This document shows, in pieces, positions 1 to 7,272 of a stretch of 22,329 nt of DNA. Both the position numbers and the translations under genes were made by a program. Numbering within the stretch: the first letter of the stretch is position 1; each line of letters opens with the position of its first letter. The stretch is from Gemmatimonadota bacterium (GTDB lineage Bacteria > Gemmatimonadota > Gemmatimonadetes > Palauibacterales > Palauibacteraceae). The stretch is taken from assembly GCA_030598525.1 (NCBI GenBank), contig JAUVPT010000004.1:1-22329 (forward strand), given 5' to 3'. Under the pieces are notes generated by a model, which saw only the letters and a program-made list of their open reading frames with translations, did not search any database and was not told where the DNA came from.

Positions 1-921
1 CTCAACCGTCGCCTGGCGGATACGCTCGGCGACCTTCCGTATGAATGGCGCATCATCTACGTCGACGACGGCAGCCGGGATCGCACCCCGGAGCTGCTGG
101 CAGGATTCGCCGCCGAAGATTCTCGTGTGGGCGTCGTTCACCTGTCCCGCAACTTCGGTCAGCAGTTGGCTATTTCGGCCGGCCTGGCGACGACCGGGGC
201 CGACGCGGTGGTGCTTCTCGACGGTGACCTGCAGGATCCACCCGAGGTCATACCGCTCCTGGTCGAGAGGTGGGAAGAGGGATATGACGTAGTCTATGCC
301 CTCAAGCGGGACCGGAAGGAAGCCTTCCCCAAGCGTGTCCTGTTCAGCCTGTTCTACCGGGTCCTGCGCCGACTGAGCAACGTGGACATTCCGGCGGACG
401 CCGGGAACTTCTCCTTGATGGACCGTTCGGTCGTAGACGTGATCAACACCATGCCCGAGCGCGACCGGTACGTATCGGGACTGCGCGCCTACGTCGGGGG
501 CCGGCAGACCGGTGTGGAGTTCGAGCGGGCGGCGCGATACGCGGGACAGCCGCGTCAGTCTCCTCTCAAGCTGGTGCGAATGGCGACGGACGCCTTCTTC
601 GCCTTCTCCGAACTGCCGCTTCGGCTGGCCACGATCATGGGGTTCCTGGTGTCCGGCGTCGCCTTCCTGGTGCTTCTCAACGTCCTGTACCAGAAGCTCA
701 TTACCGGCGCGGCGATTCTCGGCTGGGCGTCCACCATGACCTCGATCCTGTTTCTCGGAGGGATCCAGTTGATCGCGGTGGGAGTGATCGGTGAGTACAT
801 CGGCCGCATCTACAACGAAGCGAAGGGCAGACCTGCCTGGGTCGTCGGTCGGTATCGGAATCTCTCGGGCGAGTCCATCGAGTCCGCTCAGCCCCTGCAC
901 GACGAGCGCGATCCCGCTTGA
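1..921 (+). CDS. Polyprenyl-phosphate glycosyltransferase, GT2 family (DPM1/GtrB/ArnC-like), 5' partial
   Basis: The reading frame is open from the first base, so the true start lies upstream; 306 residues are visible. Family GT2 enzymes of this type move a sugar from a nucleotide sugar to a polyprenyl phosphate on the cytoplasmic face of the inner membrane. The sequence shows the GT-A signatures VDDGS (visible residues 21-25) and DGDLQDPP (74-81, containing the metal-binding DxD), the RNFG segment after strand 3, and two C-terminal membrane segments (about 205-232 and 239-262) followed by GEYIGRIY. That is the usual GtrB/DPM architecture with a two-helix anchor. A GTG at 127 could be read as a start but would remove the VDDGS motif, so it is internal. 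The stop overlaps the next gene's TTG start (TTGA), and that gene is a membrane protein of GT-C type which plausibly uses the lipid-linked sugar made here. The sugar cannot be told from the sequence. Confidence 0.88.
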   Translation, partial: LNRRLADTLGDLPYEWRIIYVDDGSRDRTPELLAGFAAEDSRVGVVHLSRNFGQQLAISAGLATTGADAVVLLDGDLQDPPEVIPLLVERWEEGYDVVYALKRDRKEAFPKRVLFSLFYRVLRRLSNVDIPADAGNFSLMDRSVVDVINTMPERDRYVSGLRAYVGGRQTGVEFERAARYAGQPRQSPLKLVRMATDAFFAFSELPLRLATIMGFLVSGVAFLVLLNVLYQKLITGAAILGWASTMTSILFLGGIQLIAVGVIGEYIGRIYNEAKGRPAWVVGRYRNLSGESIESAQPLHDERDPA

Positions 922-2447
922 CGATCCCCCGCAGTCGGGTCTGGCGATTCTTCGCACCGCTCAACCTCCTGCTGGTGGGCTTCGTTCTCTTCTTTGCCGG
1001 CCTGCGGATCGCCCGCCCCCAAACGGTCTTCTACTACACAGAGGGACCGGTGCTGGGAAGCCTCGCGGCCCTGGAGTCGGGTGACCTCCCGGATCTCTAT
1101 CCCGCGGACGGCTGGCTCGAACCACCCCTGGTACTGACGTTGTACCCACCCGTGTATTTCGTCGGCGCTGCCGCCCTGGATCGGATGCTCGGAAGCGGCG
1201 GTACCTTTACCGGGCTCCGGATCGTGAGCGCCGCGGCCCTGCTCGGGCTGCTGGCCCTGCTCGGGCTGCATACGTTTCACCGGCGGGCTCCCCCGGCATG
1301 GACCCTGGCCCTCGCGGCCACGCTACTGCTCACACCCGGCGTGTATCGGTTGGCCGGAGGCGCGCAGGCCGACATTCTCGCCCTGATGCTGACCTGGGTG
1401 GGGATCACGGCGGCACTCGGAACGAGGGACGCTCGCGTCCGCCGCGGAGTGTTTCCGCTTCTCGCGGCCGCCGCGGCTTTCTTTTTCGCCTTTTTCTCGA
1501 AGCAGAGCTTCGTAGCGGCGCCCGCTGCGCTGACCGTTTCCCTCCTCCTCGAGAGGCGGGTTCGATCCGGAGCGATCTTCGCGGTTGGCCTGGCGGGTGT
1601 GGCTCTGCTCGGCGTGTTCCTACTGGATGCGACGACCTCGGGAGGTTACCTGGCGAACACCCTGGGGGCGCTCACCGGGGCTTCGGGGTGGACCAACCTC
1701 GTGTCGTCGCTACGGGCCAGCGGGCCCCTGCAATGGCTTCCCGTGGTGGCCACCGTCCTCCTGGCCTCGCGAGGTCAGTTGCGGCTGGGGTTTCCGGAGA
1801 TCTATCTGGTCGCGAGCACAGCCCTCCATACGATCGCGATGCTCAAGACCGGCTCCAGCGCCAACTACCTGGTGGAGCCCATCTTCGCCCTGCTGCTGCT
1901 GGCCGTGACCCGGGGATCCCTCCCCGGGAGCGAGACCGCATCGGCGCGGGCGGCGGGACACGACAGGTCCGCCTGGACCCGCTCGGCGCTCCCGGTCCTG
2001 CTCGCGGCGACCTTCGCGGTCACGGCGATCGATGCGTTGCTCAGGGAGGCACGCAGCACGAGGGCCTGGATGGCACGGGCGGGTCAGACGAGTGTGGCGG
2101 ACTTCGAAGGGTACCCGCTGGTGGACGCATTCTTCTTCCCGGCCGTCCTGGAGCGGGGCGGTAGACCGTGGCTCAACGATCCGTTCGCCTTCGGCGCCCT
2201 CGAAGAGACCGGGCAGTGGGACCCCTCGCGGCTGGTGTCGGATCTGGAATCCCAAACCATTCCGTTCGCGCTCACCCTGGTGAACGTCGGGACGGAGCCG
2301 GCTCCTCCCGGAGTGGGAACCCAGGAGCTGCTGTTCGCCTACTTCTGGCGATCGCGACCCGTGTGGACGGCATTGACCGGATCCTACGACCAGATCCGGT
2401 CCGGTCCGCTGACGTTGTTGACGCCCCGCGATGAGCAGGAACCGTGA
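918..2447 (+). CDS. Polytopic membrane protein, probable GT-C / GT39-like glycosyltransferase
   Basis: This is a 509-residue protein starting at a TTG that overlaps the previous stop (TTGA). It has a first membrane segment at about residues 11-32, a short extracytoplasmic loop with YYTEG (39-43) and a YPPVYF segment (76-81), then many hydrophobic helices up to about residue 377, and a soluble C-terminal part of about 130 residues. A long first periplasmic loop with an acidic residue shortly after helix 1, plus a YPP motif, is typical of the GT-C fold (ArnT, PMT and related families), which transfer sugars from polyprenyl-phosphate donors on the outer face of the inner membrane. In this reading Glu42 would take the place of the usual catalytic acid; that is inference. 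Its position directly after a polyprenyl-phosphate sugar synthase supports the role. It could instead be a related membrane protein without transferase activity. Substrate unknown. Confidence 0.72.
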   Translation: MTIPRSRVWRFFAPLNLLLVGFVLFFAGLRIARPQTVFYYTEGPVLGSLAALESGDLPDLYPADGWLEPPLVLTLYPPVYFVGAAALDRMLGSGGTFTGLRIVSAAALLGLLALLGLHTFHRRAPPAWTLALAATLLLTPGVYRLAGGAQADILALMLTWVGITAALGTRDARVRRGVFPLLAAAAAFFFAFFSKQSFVAAPAALTVSLLLERRVRSGAIFAVGLAGVALLGVFLLDATTSGGYLANTLGALTGASGWTNLVSSLRASGPLQWLPVVATVLLASRGQLRLGFPEIYLVASTALHTIAMLKTGSSANYLVEPIFALLLLAVTRGSLPGSETASARAAGHDRSAWTRSALPVLLAATFAVTAIDALLREARSTRAWMARAGQTSVADFEGYPLVDAFFFPAVLERGGRPWLNDPFAFGALEETGQWDPSRLVSDLESQTIPFALTLVNVGTEPAPPGVGTQELLFAYFWRSRPVWTALTGSYDQIRSGPLTLLTPRDEQEP

Positions 2448-4429
2448 GGGCTCCTTTCGCAGGGCGAGTGTTCGGCTGGTTTCTCCTGCTCGTCCCGTTC
2501 GTTCCGCTGGCCTGGCTGTTCGGTGAGATCGACCGTACCCGGGGTCTGGTGCCGCCCTCGGAGGCTTTGCTGGGCATGTTCGTGTTCGGCGCCCTGGCCG
2601 TGTTGGGCGCCCGGCTGCTTCCGGCCCGAACACCGAGCCGGGTGCTCCGCGTCCTCGACCGCGAGCACGGCGCTGGATCGAGGATAACGGGGAGCGCCGT
2701 CCTGCTGCTGCTCGTCCTCTTGCTCGTAACCGCGGTCTTCGCTTTCTCCCGTCGCCCTCTGCTGATCGACAGCATCATCCAGTGGTTCCAGGCGCAGATC
2801 TTCGCGTCGGGACATCTGTACGCCGGAGCGCCGCCGGACGAGGCGTTCTTCGCCGTCCAGCACATGCTGGTGGACGGGGGCCGGTGGTACTCCCAGTATC
2901 CTCCCGGGCACTCGGCCCTTCTCGGCCTCGGGGCGGCGCTGGGCGCGGCGTGGCTGGTGCCCGTGGCGCTTTCCGTCGGGACCGTCCTGTTCCTGTACGC
3001 GTTCACCCGGCGGGCCTATGACCTGGCCACGGCCCGAACCACGGTGATCGTGCTGGCTTTGGCGCCGTTCTTCTGGTTCATGGGGGCCAGCCACATGAAC
3101 CACGTGTCTTCCCTGTTCTTCGTTTCAGCGTTCCTCTACCTGCTGGTTCTCTGGGAAGAGCGAGGGGCGCCGTGGTACCTTCTCGGTGCGGGATTGGCGG
3201 TTGGGGCCGCGTTTCTCTCACGCCCTCTCACGGCGGTCGCGGTCGGGATCGCGCTGGCTCCGTTCGTACTGGCCACGGCATGGCGGAAACGCGACGTGCG
3301 CTCGGTCCTGGCGGGTGCGATCGGCGCCCTCGCCCTCGTCCTTCTGTACCTGGCCTACAATGGGGCGACGACCGGCGACCCGCTTCTGCCCGGATACATC
3401 AAGCTGTGGGGCGTGGATCATGGCCTGGGCTTCCATTCGACCCCGTGGGGCAGTATTCACTCGCCTCTCGCCGGCCTGCGCAACGAACTGACGGACCTGA
3501 CCCTTCTGTCGAGCTTGATGTTCGAGACCCCGATCTCGGCCCTGGTTCCGGCCGGTCTGCTGTTCGCGGCGGGTTGGGCATCGAGGAAATGGGACCAGCG
3601 GCTCATGGTGGGCTTCCTGTCGATACCCATCGCCTACCTGTTCTACTGGCACCGGGATGCTTTTCTCGGCCCGCGCTATCTCTACTCCGGGCTCGCTTTC
3701 CTGGCGCCCCTCACGGCCCGGGGCCTGCTCGAGCTGTTCCGGCGCACCGCGGGCCGTACGCTGTGGGGAGGCTCCACCCTTACACGCGTGCCCGTTCCGA
3801 GTGTTGCGGGTCTCCTCCTGCTGCTGAGTTTCCTGTATGCCGCCGCATACTCGACCCCCCGCAGGTTCCACGTGTACCGCTCCGGACTCGCGAGCATGAA
3901 GGTGGACCTGGCTGCCGAAGCGCGGGCCGCGTCCGTTTCGAACGCCCTCGTATTCGTGCCCGTGAGCTGGGGGAATCGCCTGCTGGCCCGCATGCGGGGA
4001 CTCGGAGTGTCCGCCTCGGGCGCGGAGACCGCATACCGGCAAGGCGATCACTGTGCGCTCGAGCTGACCCTCCGACGCGCGGAAACGGAAGAATGGCCCC
4101 CCGAGCGGACGGCGGCTGCGGTCACCGAACTGGGACCCGGAGGGGAGACCGTCCCGGCCTCCAGCCCCCTGACCAACGGAGATCCGACGCTTCGCCTGGT
4201 CGCTGGCGTGAACCTGCCAGCCGAGTGCGTGGACCAGATCTCGTATGACCGAGCGGGCTACTCGAACTACTCGCCGTTCCTCGCGGACCAGGATCCGTCA
4301 CTCGACGGCCCCCTGGTGATCGCGAGAGACTTGAGGGTCCGAAACCGGGAATTGATCGCTGCCTATCCGCATCGCCGTGCCCTCATGTACCGGAACGGTC
4401 GGTTCATCCCGCTGGAACGTGCTCCTTGA
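2444..4429 (+). CDS. Polytopic membrane protein, probable GT39 / PMT-like glycosyltransferase
   Basis: The GTG start overlaps the upstream stop (GTGA), giving a 661-residue product. Two N-terminal membrane segments (about 9-26 and 42-60) precede a helix at about 83-102 and then a loop with LIDSIIQ (Asp109 within it) and SQYPPGH (150-156). A Asp in the first large loop followed by a YPPG segment is what the dolichyl- or polyprenyl-phosphate-dependent GT39 families show, and Asp109 is the best candidate catalytic acid. Further helices run to about 472. The last ~190 residues are hydrophilic, with no membrane segment, and should lie in the periplasm. It is the second GT-C-type protein in a row and belongs to the same coupled unit as the GT2 enzyme upstream. 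Acceptor and sugar are unknown; lipopolysaccharide, a glycan or a protein such as a pilin are all possible. Confidence 0.75.
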   Translation: MRAPFAGRVFGWFLLLVPFVPLAWLFGEIDRTRGLVPPSEALLGMFVFGALAVLGARLLPARTPSRVLRVLDREHGAGSRITGSAVLLLLVLLLVTAVFAFSRRPLLIDSIIQWFQAQIFASGHLYAGAPPDEAFFAVQHMLVDGGRWYSQYPPGHSALLGLGAALGAAWLVPVALSVGTVLFLYAFTRRAYDLATARTTVIVLALAPFFWFMGASHMNHVSSLFFVSAFLYLLVLWEERGAPWYLLGAGLAVGAAFLSRPLTAVAVGIALAPFVLATAWRKRDVRSVLAGAIGALALVLLYLAYNGATTGDPLLPGYIKLWGVDHGLGFHSTPWGSIHSPLAGLRNELTDLTLLSSLMFETPISALVPAGLLFAAGWASRKWDQRLMVGFLSIPIAYLFYWHRDAFLGPRYLYSGLAFLAPLTARGLLELFRRTAGRTLWGGSTLTRVPVPSVAGLLLLLSFLYAAAYSTPRRFHVYRSGLASMKVDLAAEARAASVSNALVFVPVSWGNRLLARMRGLGVSASGAETAYRQGDHCALELTLRRAETEEWPPERTAAAVTELGPGGETVPASSPLTNGDPTLRLVAGVNLPAECVDQISYDRAGYSNYSPFLADQDPSLDGPLVIARDLRVRNRELIAAYPHRRALMYRNGRFIPLERAP

Positions 4430-4454
4430 CCCTCTGTTGAGAGACGGAGATACC
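4426..4454 (+). promoter_or_regulatory. Weak candidate promoter ahead of the pseudopilin genes
   Basis: TTGACC (4426-4431) is followed after 17 nt by GATACC (4449-4454). The -35 box matches five of six consensus positions and the -10 box three of six. It would give a leader of about 30 nt before the ATG at 4492. It lies across the end of the preceding gene, and a match this weak can occur by chance in GC-rich DNA. Confidence 0.25.
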
Positions 4455-4491
4455 CTGACCTTGCGACGCGCCCGACCGACAGCGAGGTACG

Positions 4492-4950
4492 ATGCGATAC
4501 GGACCCGTCCAGCGGTCAGCGGGTGTCACGCTGCCCGAACTCCTGATCACTCTCACGATCGTAGCAACACTCGCGGCACTGGGTGCGAGCGGCTTCAGGT
4601 CCCTGCGCGACGTGACTTCCATGCGTGCCGCTACCTGGTCCGTGCGGAACCATCTGGTGCTGGCCCGTTCCCTGGCAATCGCGCGGCGCGAGAAGATTCG
4701 GGTCCGACTTGGCCCGTCTGGCGACCTGCTACTCCTGACGGCCTCCGGCGAGAGGGTAATGTCTGTTGCGGTGGGTCCGGGATCCGACGTGCCCGTCGAC
4801 TCGCTGCGCGTTCGCCCATCTACCCTTCGCTTCAACGCTCGCGGCCAGGCAGCGCCGGGGAGCGTATACCTGTATCGGGGCGATCGAATCGTACGCGTGG
4901 TGTCGAACTTTCTTGGGCGGCTGCGCGTGGAGGCATATCGGGCGCCGTGA
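4492..4950 (+). CDS. GspH/FimT-like type IV pseudopilin (minor pilin)
   Basis: A 152-residue prepilin-like protein. Residues 1-11 form a short charged leader ending in Gly11, followed by VTLPELLITL: cleavage after the glycine would leave Glu at position +5 of the mature protein, the hallmark of class III (type IV pilin) signal sequences processed by PilD-type prepilin peptidase. The hydrophobic helix runs to about residue 31. After it come RAATWSVRNHLVLARSLAIARREKIRV and a beta-rich C-terminal half, the pattern of GspH/FimT minor pilins. Such proteins prime pilus assembly and sit at the tip complex. The gene is 62 nt after the glycosyltransferase unit and 65 nt before a second pseudopilin. 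The ATG is preceded by GAGGT. A longer open frame in another phase covers this gene but does not fit the codon use or the pilin motif. Confidence 0.87.
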   Translation: MRYGPVQRSAGVTLPELLITLTIVATLAALGASGFRSLRDVTSMRAATWSVRNHLVLARSLAIARREKIRVRLGPSGDLLLLTASGERVMSVAVGPGSDVPVDSLRVRPSTLRFNARGQAAPGSVYLYRGDRIVRVVSNFLGRLRVEAYRAP

Positions 4951-5000
4951 GGCGTTCCCGAGCGGCGGAGGATTCGGACACGGTTTACTGCGTTATGCAT

Positions 5001-5008
5001 GGGAGGTG
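5001..5008 (+). promoter_or_regulatory. Ribosome binding site that decides the PilV-like start
   Basis: GGGAGGTG lies 7 nt before the ATG at 5016. An in-frame ATG at 4995 sits upstream of this site and has no comparable Shine-Dalgarno sequence, so 5016 is the preferred start. Confidence 0.75.
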
Positions 5009-5015
5009 TACCGAA

Positions 5016-5402
5016 ATGACCCGAAAGACCCCATATCTCCGCCGTTTCAACGTGGTCACGTTCTTGCACCCGGTACTCGCGGGAGTCCGCGCCCGCAGCG
5101 GGTTTGGTCTTCCCGAGGTGATAGTCGCCGTCACGGTATTCGGGGCCGGAGTCCTCGGGGTGGCGGCGTTGGGTGGCGCGGCCGGGAAGTTGGCGCACAT
5201 CGCAGCGGTGCGAAGCGCTCAGACGGTCGCGGCGGGCAGCACGCTCGAGCACACCCCGGCGGATGTGCGGGGACAACTCGAAGTGACGGTCGATACGGTG
5301 GGGATCGTGCCCGGGTTGATCGAGATTCGCGTGACGGTGAGCGGATCAGGGTCAGCCGGTGCGCGGCAATGGGTGGCCAGACGGTCGTCGACAGGCCTGT
5401 AA
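5016..5402 (+). CDS. PilV/PulG-like type IV pseudopilin (minor pilin)
   Basis: A 128-residue protein. The motif SG followed by FGLPEVIVAVTVFGAG (residues 28-45) is a prepilin peptidase site with Gly at -1, Phe at +1 and Glu at +5, then a hydrophobic helix to about residue 57. The 'LPEVIVAVTVFGAGVLG' pattern is characteristic of PilV-type minor pilins. The leader is 29 residues, long for a type IVa prepilin, and the mature protein would be only 99 residues with a small beta-rich domain ending in a basic WVARRSS segment. The open frame continues far upstream (to 4377) but that part overlaps the GspH-like gene in a different phase and is not coding. Together with the preceding gene it should supply minor pilins to the pilus machine encoded downstream. 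Confidence 0.82.
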   Translation: MTRKTPYLRRFNVVTFLHPVLAGVRARSGFGLPEVIVAVTVFGAGVLGVAALGGAAGKLAHIAAVRSAQTVAAGSTLEHTPADVRGQLEVTVDTVGIVPGLIEIRVTVSGSGSAGARQWVARRSSTGL

Positions 5403-5427
5403 GACCGGGCAGCGATGGATGACCGTT

Positions 5428-5446
5428 GCGTGCATGCCACACGCAG
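5428..5446 (+). other. Small hairpin in the gap before pilM
   Basis: TGCGTG (5428-5433) pairs with CACGCA (5441-5446) across a 7-nt loop. There is no T-run behind it, so it is not a convincing terminator. It lies in the 166-nt gap between the PilV-like gene and pilM, where otherwise only the promoter candidate and inverted repeat described separately are seen. Confidence 0.25.
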
Positions 5447-5491
5447 GTGAACTTGCGGCGTCGGTGGACGCGAAGACGTTCAAACAGCGGA

Positions 5492-5521
5492 TTGACGCGC
5501 CGGGCTGACTCGTCGTAAAGT
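5492..5521 (+). promoter_or_regulatory. Candidate sigma-70-type promoter for pilMNOPQ
   Basis: TTGACG (5492-5497) matches five of six -35 positions. After an 18-nt spacer TAAAGT (5516-5521) matches four of six -10 positions. A start near 5528 would give a leader of about 40 nt before the pilM ATG. The gap of 166 nt is one of the two largest in the window, a sensible place for a promoter. Confidence 0.45.
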
Positions 5522-5527
5522 GACGAG
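5509..5527. repeat. Inverted repeat over the candidate pilM -10 region
   Basis: CTCGTC (5509-5514) and GACGAG (5522-5527) form a perfect 6-bp inverted repeat with a 7-nt centre that contains the proposed -10 box. It could be an operator or simply a hairpin; nothing in the sequence decides between them. Confidence 0.35.
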
Positions 5528-5568
5528 CCATCCAGCCGGCCCCGACAGATTCTCAGAGCAAATCTATC

Positions 5569-6615
5569 ATGGCCTTATTCGGCATCGGCCGGAAAAAGAA
5601 GACGGTTGGCCTCGACGTGGGAAGCGGCTTCATCAAGGTCGCGGTCGTCGATCACTCGGGCGACGAGCCCGAGGTCGAGCGGCTCGTCGTGCACCGGCTG
5701 AGCGCCGACGCCATCGTCGAGGGAGAGGTCATGGATCCGGGCCTGGTGGCCGAGACCATCGACACGCTCTTCGTCGAGGAGGGCATTCACGACCGGGATG
5801 TAGTGGCCTCCGTCGGTGGTCGGGACCTGATCATCAAGCCCATCCAGATGGACAGGATGAAGAAGGCGGACGCCCGCGAGGTCATCCGGTGGGAGGCCGA
5901 GCAGCACGTGCCGTTCGACATGGACGACGTGCAACTGGACTTCGAGATTACCGATCCGGAGGGTGAGGGCCTGCAGATGAGCGTCCTGCTCGTCGCGGCG
6001 AAACGGGAACTCGTCGAGAACAAGGTGGCCCTGCTCGAGGAAGCCAACCTGGCCCCGCGGATCATCGACGTGGACGCGTTCGCCCTGCACAATTCGCTTG
6101 AGTTCAACTACCCTGAAGCCACGAAGGGCATTTCCGGCCTGGTGAGCATCGGGCATGAGACGACCAACGTGAACATCCTCGAGGACGGGGTGCCGGTACT
6201 GACCCGCGACATCTCGTTCGGAACCAGGCGCCTCTCCCTCGACCTCCAGCGCGAGCGCGGAATGCTGGCCGAGGAGGCCGAGGCGGTCCTGAGGGGCGAC
6301 AGCGTCGACGAGAGGCTCCGTAATTTCCTCTACGAGCGGGCGCAGGAAGTAGGGCGTGGGATCGAGCGCGCCACGGCGTTCCTCGAGACCCAGGAAGTGG
6401 GAGCCAGTCTCGGGCGGCTATACCTGTGCGGCGGCGGAGTACGCGTTCCCGGACTGGTCGAGGCGCTCGCCGAGAGGCTCGGCGTGGAGACGCGCGTGGC
6501 GAGTTCGTTCGAGGTGCTGAGCGTCAAACCGGGTGCTGCTGAGACGGAGCACCTGCAGCACATGGGGCCCATGATGATGCTGGCCGTCGGTCTGGCCCTG
6601 CGGAACGCGGCGTGA
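5569..6615 (+). CDS. pilM: Type IV pilus assembly protein PilM
   Basis: A 348-residue actin-like ATP-binding protein of the cytoplasm that docks to the N-terminal tail of PilN at the inner membrane. The three nucleotide-binding loops of the fold are visible: VGLDVGSGFIKVAVV (13-27), IGHETTNVNI (194-203) and LCGGGVRVPG (286-295). The length matches the usual ~350 residues and the PilM landmark REVIRWEAEQHVPFDMDD lies between the first two loops. The start is the only ATG that leaves the N-terminal basic stretch (GRKKKT) and phosphate-1 loop intact, although its Shine-Dalgarno sequence is weak (AGAG at 5555-5558). It opens a run of five genes in the standard pilMNOPQ order and is 10 nt before pilN. 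Confidence 0.96.
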   Translation: MALFGIGRKKKTVGLDVGSGFIKVAVVDHSGDEPEVERLVVHRLSADAIVEGEVMDPGLVAETIDTLFVEEGIHDRDVVASVGGRDLIIKPIQMDRMKKADAREVIRWEAEQHVPFDMDDVQLDFEITDPEGEGLQMSVLLVAAKRELVENKVALLEEANLAPRIIDVDAFALHNSLEFNYPEATKGISGLVSIGHETTNVNILEDGVPVLTRDISFGTRRLSLDLQRERGMLAEEAEAVLRGDSVDERLRNFLYERAQEVGRGIERATAFLETQEVGASLGRLYLCGGGVRVPGLVEALAERLGVETRVASSFEVLSVKPGAAETEHLQHMGPMMMLAVGLALRNAA

Positions 6616-6625
6616 GGTCGAGACC

Positions 6626-7270
6626 ATGATCGAGGTCAATCTTCACCCCGAGGGTTCGAAACGACGTCGAAGGAGACGTCAGCTTCCGAAGGTCCCCGGC
6701 TGGCTGCAGCCGACAGGTGGCGGAGACGGTCGGGATCCCTGGCTGATCGCGGCCGTTGCGATACCCGCGCTCGTCCTCCTGGTAGTCGGCTGGTTCTGGA
6801 TGTCACAGCGCAGTGACCGCGGCGCGCTCGACGAGCGGATCACCGAGGCGGTCGAGGATTCGGCTCGACTCTCCGACCTGAGGGCGCTCAGCGACAGCCT
6901 GATGGCCCGCGAGGCACAGATCCGTGAGCGACTGGACCTCTTGCGAGGCCTCGATGACGGAAGGTTCGTGTGGCCTCGTCTTCTCGATGAACTGAGTCGA
7001 GCGCTCCCGAATTACGCCTGGCTGACCTCGATTCGCGAAGCCAGTGCCGTCCCTGACCTCCAGGTGCAGGTGGATGGAATGGCCGCGAATCCACTGGCGA
7101 TAACGGCTTATGTGCGCAGGCTACAGGAGTCGCCGTTCGTGGGACAGGTCCGGATACTCGGAAGCCAGGAACAGGACGTCGACGGCTTCAGTGCTCACTC
7201 GTTCAAGCTGATCATAGGGTACGCGGAACCCCCGGACTCGGTGGTGGCGGCCGTCTCGGAGGGTACCTGA
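6626..7270 (+). CDS. pilN: Type IV pilus assembly protein PilN
   Basis: A 214-residue bitopic inner-membrane protein that bridges cytoplasmic PilM and periplasmic PilO. The N-terminus MIEVNLHP matches the INLLP-type motif that inserts into PilM. Residues 12-18 are an unusual basic run (Lys plus six Arg). One membrane helix lies at about 39-59, followed by a coiled coil (about 65-105) and a ferredoxin-like periplasmic domain with PNYAWLTSIRE. The stop is 2 nt before the pilO ATG and a GGAGGG at 7258-7263 inside the pilN end serves pilO. Confidence 0.93.
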   Translation: MIEVNLHPEGSKRRRRRRQLPKVPGWLQPTGGGDGRDPWLIAAVAIPALVLLVVGWFWMSQRSDRGALDERITEAVEDSARLSDLRALSDSLMAREAQIRERLDLLRGLDDGRFVWPRLLDELSRALPNYAWLTSIREASAVPDLQVQVDGMAANPLAITAYVRRLQESPFVGQVRILGSQEQDVDGFSAHSFKLIIGYAEPPDSVVAAVSEGT

Positions 7271-7272
7271 CC

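Noticed and set aside
1298..2164. A 288-codon + strand frame inside the first GT-C-type gene
   Set aside because: It is out of phase with a continuous membrane protein and its translation is Arg/Gly/Pro-rich with no hydrophobic segments, a typical shadow.
4377..5015. Upstream part of the open frame that ends with the PilV-like gene
   Set aside because: This portion overlaps the GspH-like gene in another phase, is Arg-rich and lacks a prepilin context. The good Shine-Dalgarno sequence and prepilin motif place the real start at 5016.
5428..5446. Hairpin after the PilV-like gene as a terminator
   Set aside because: The stem is only 6 bp and there is no T-run behind it.
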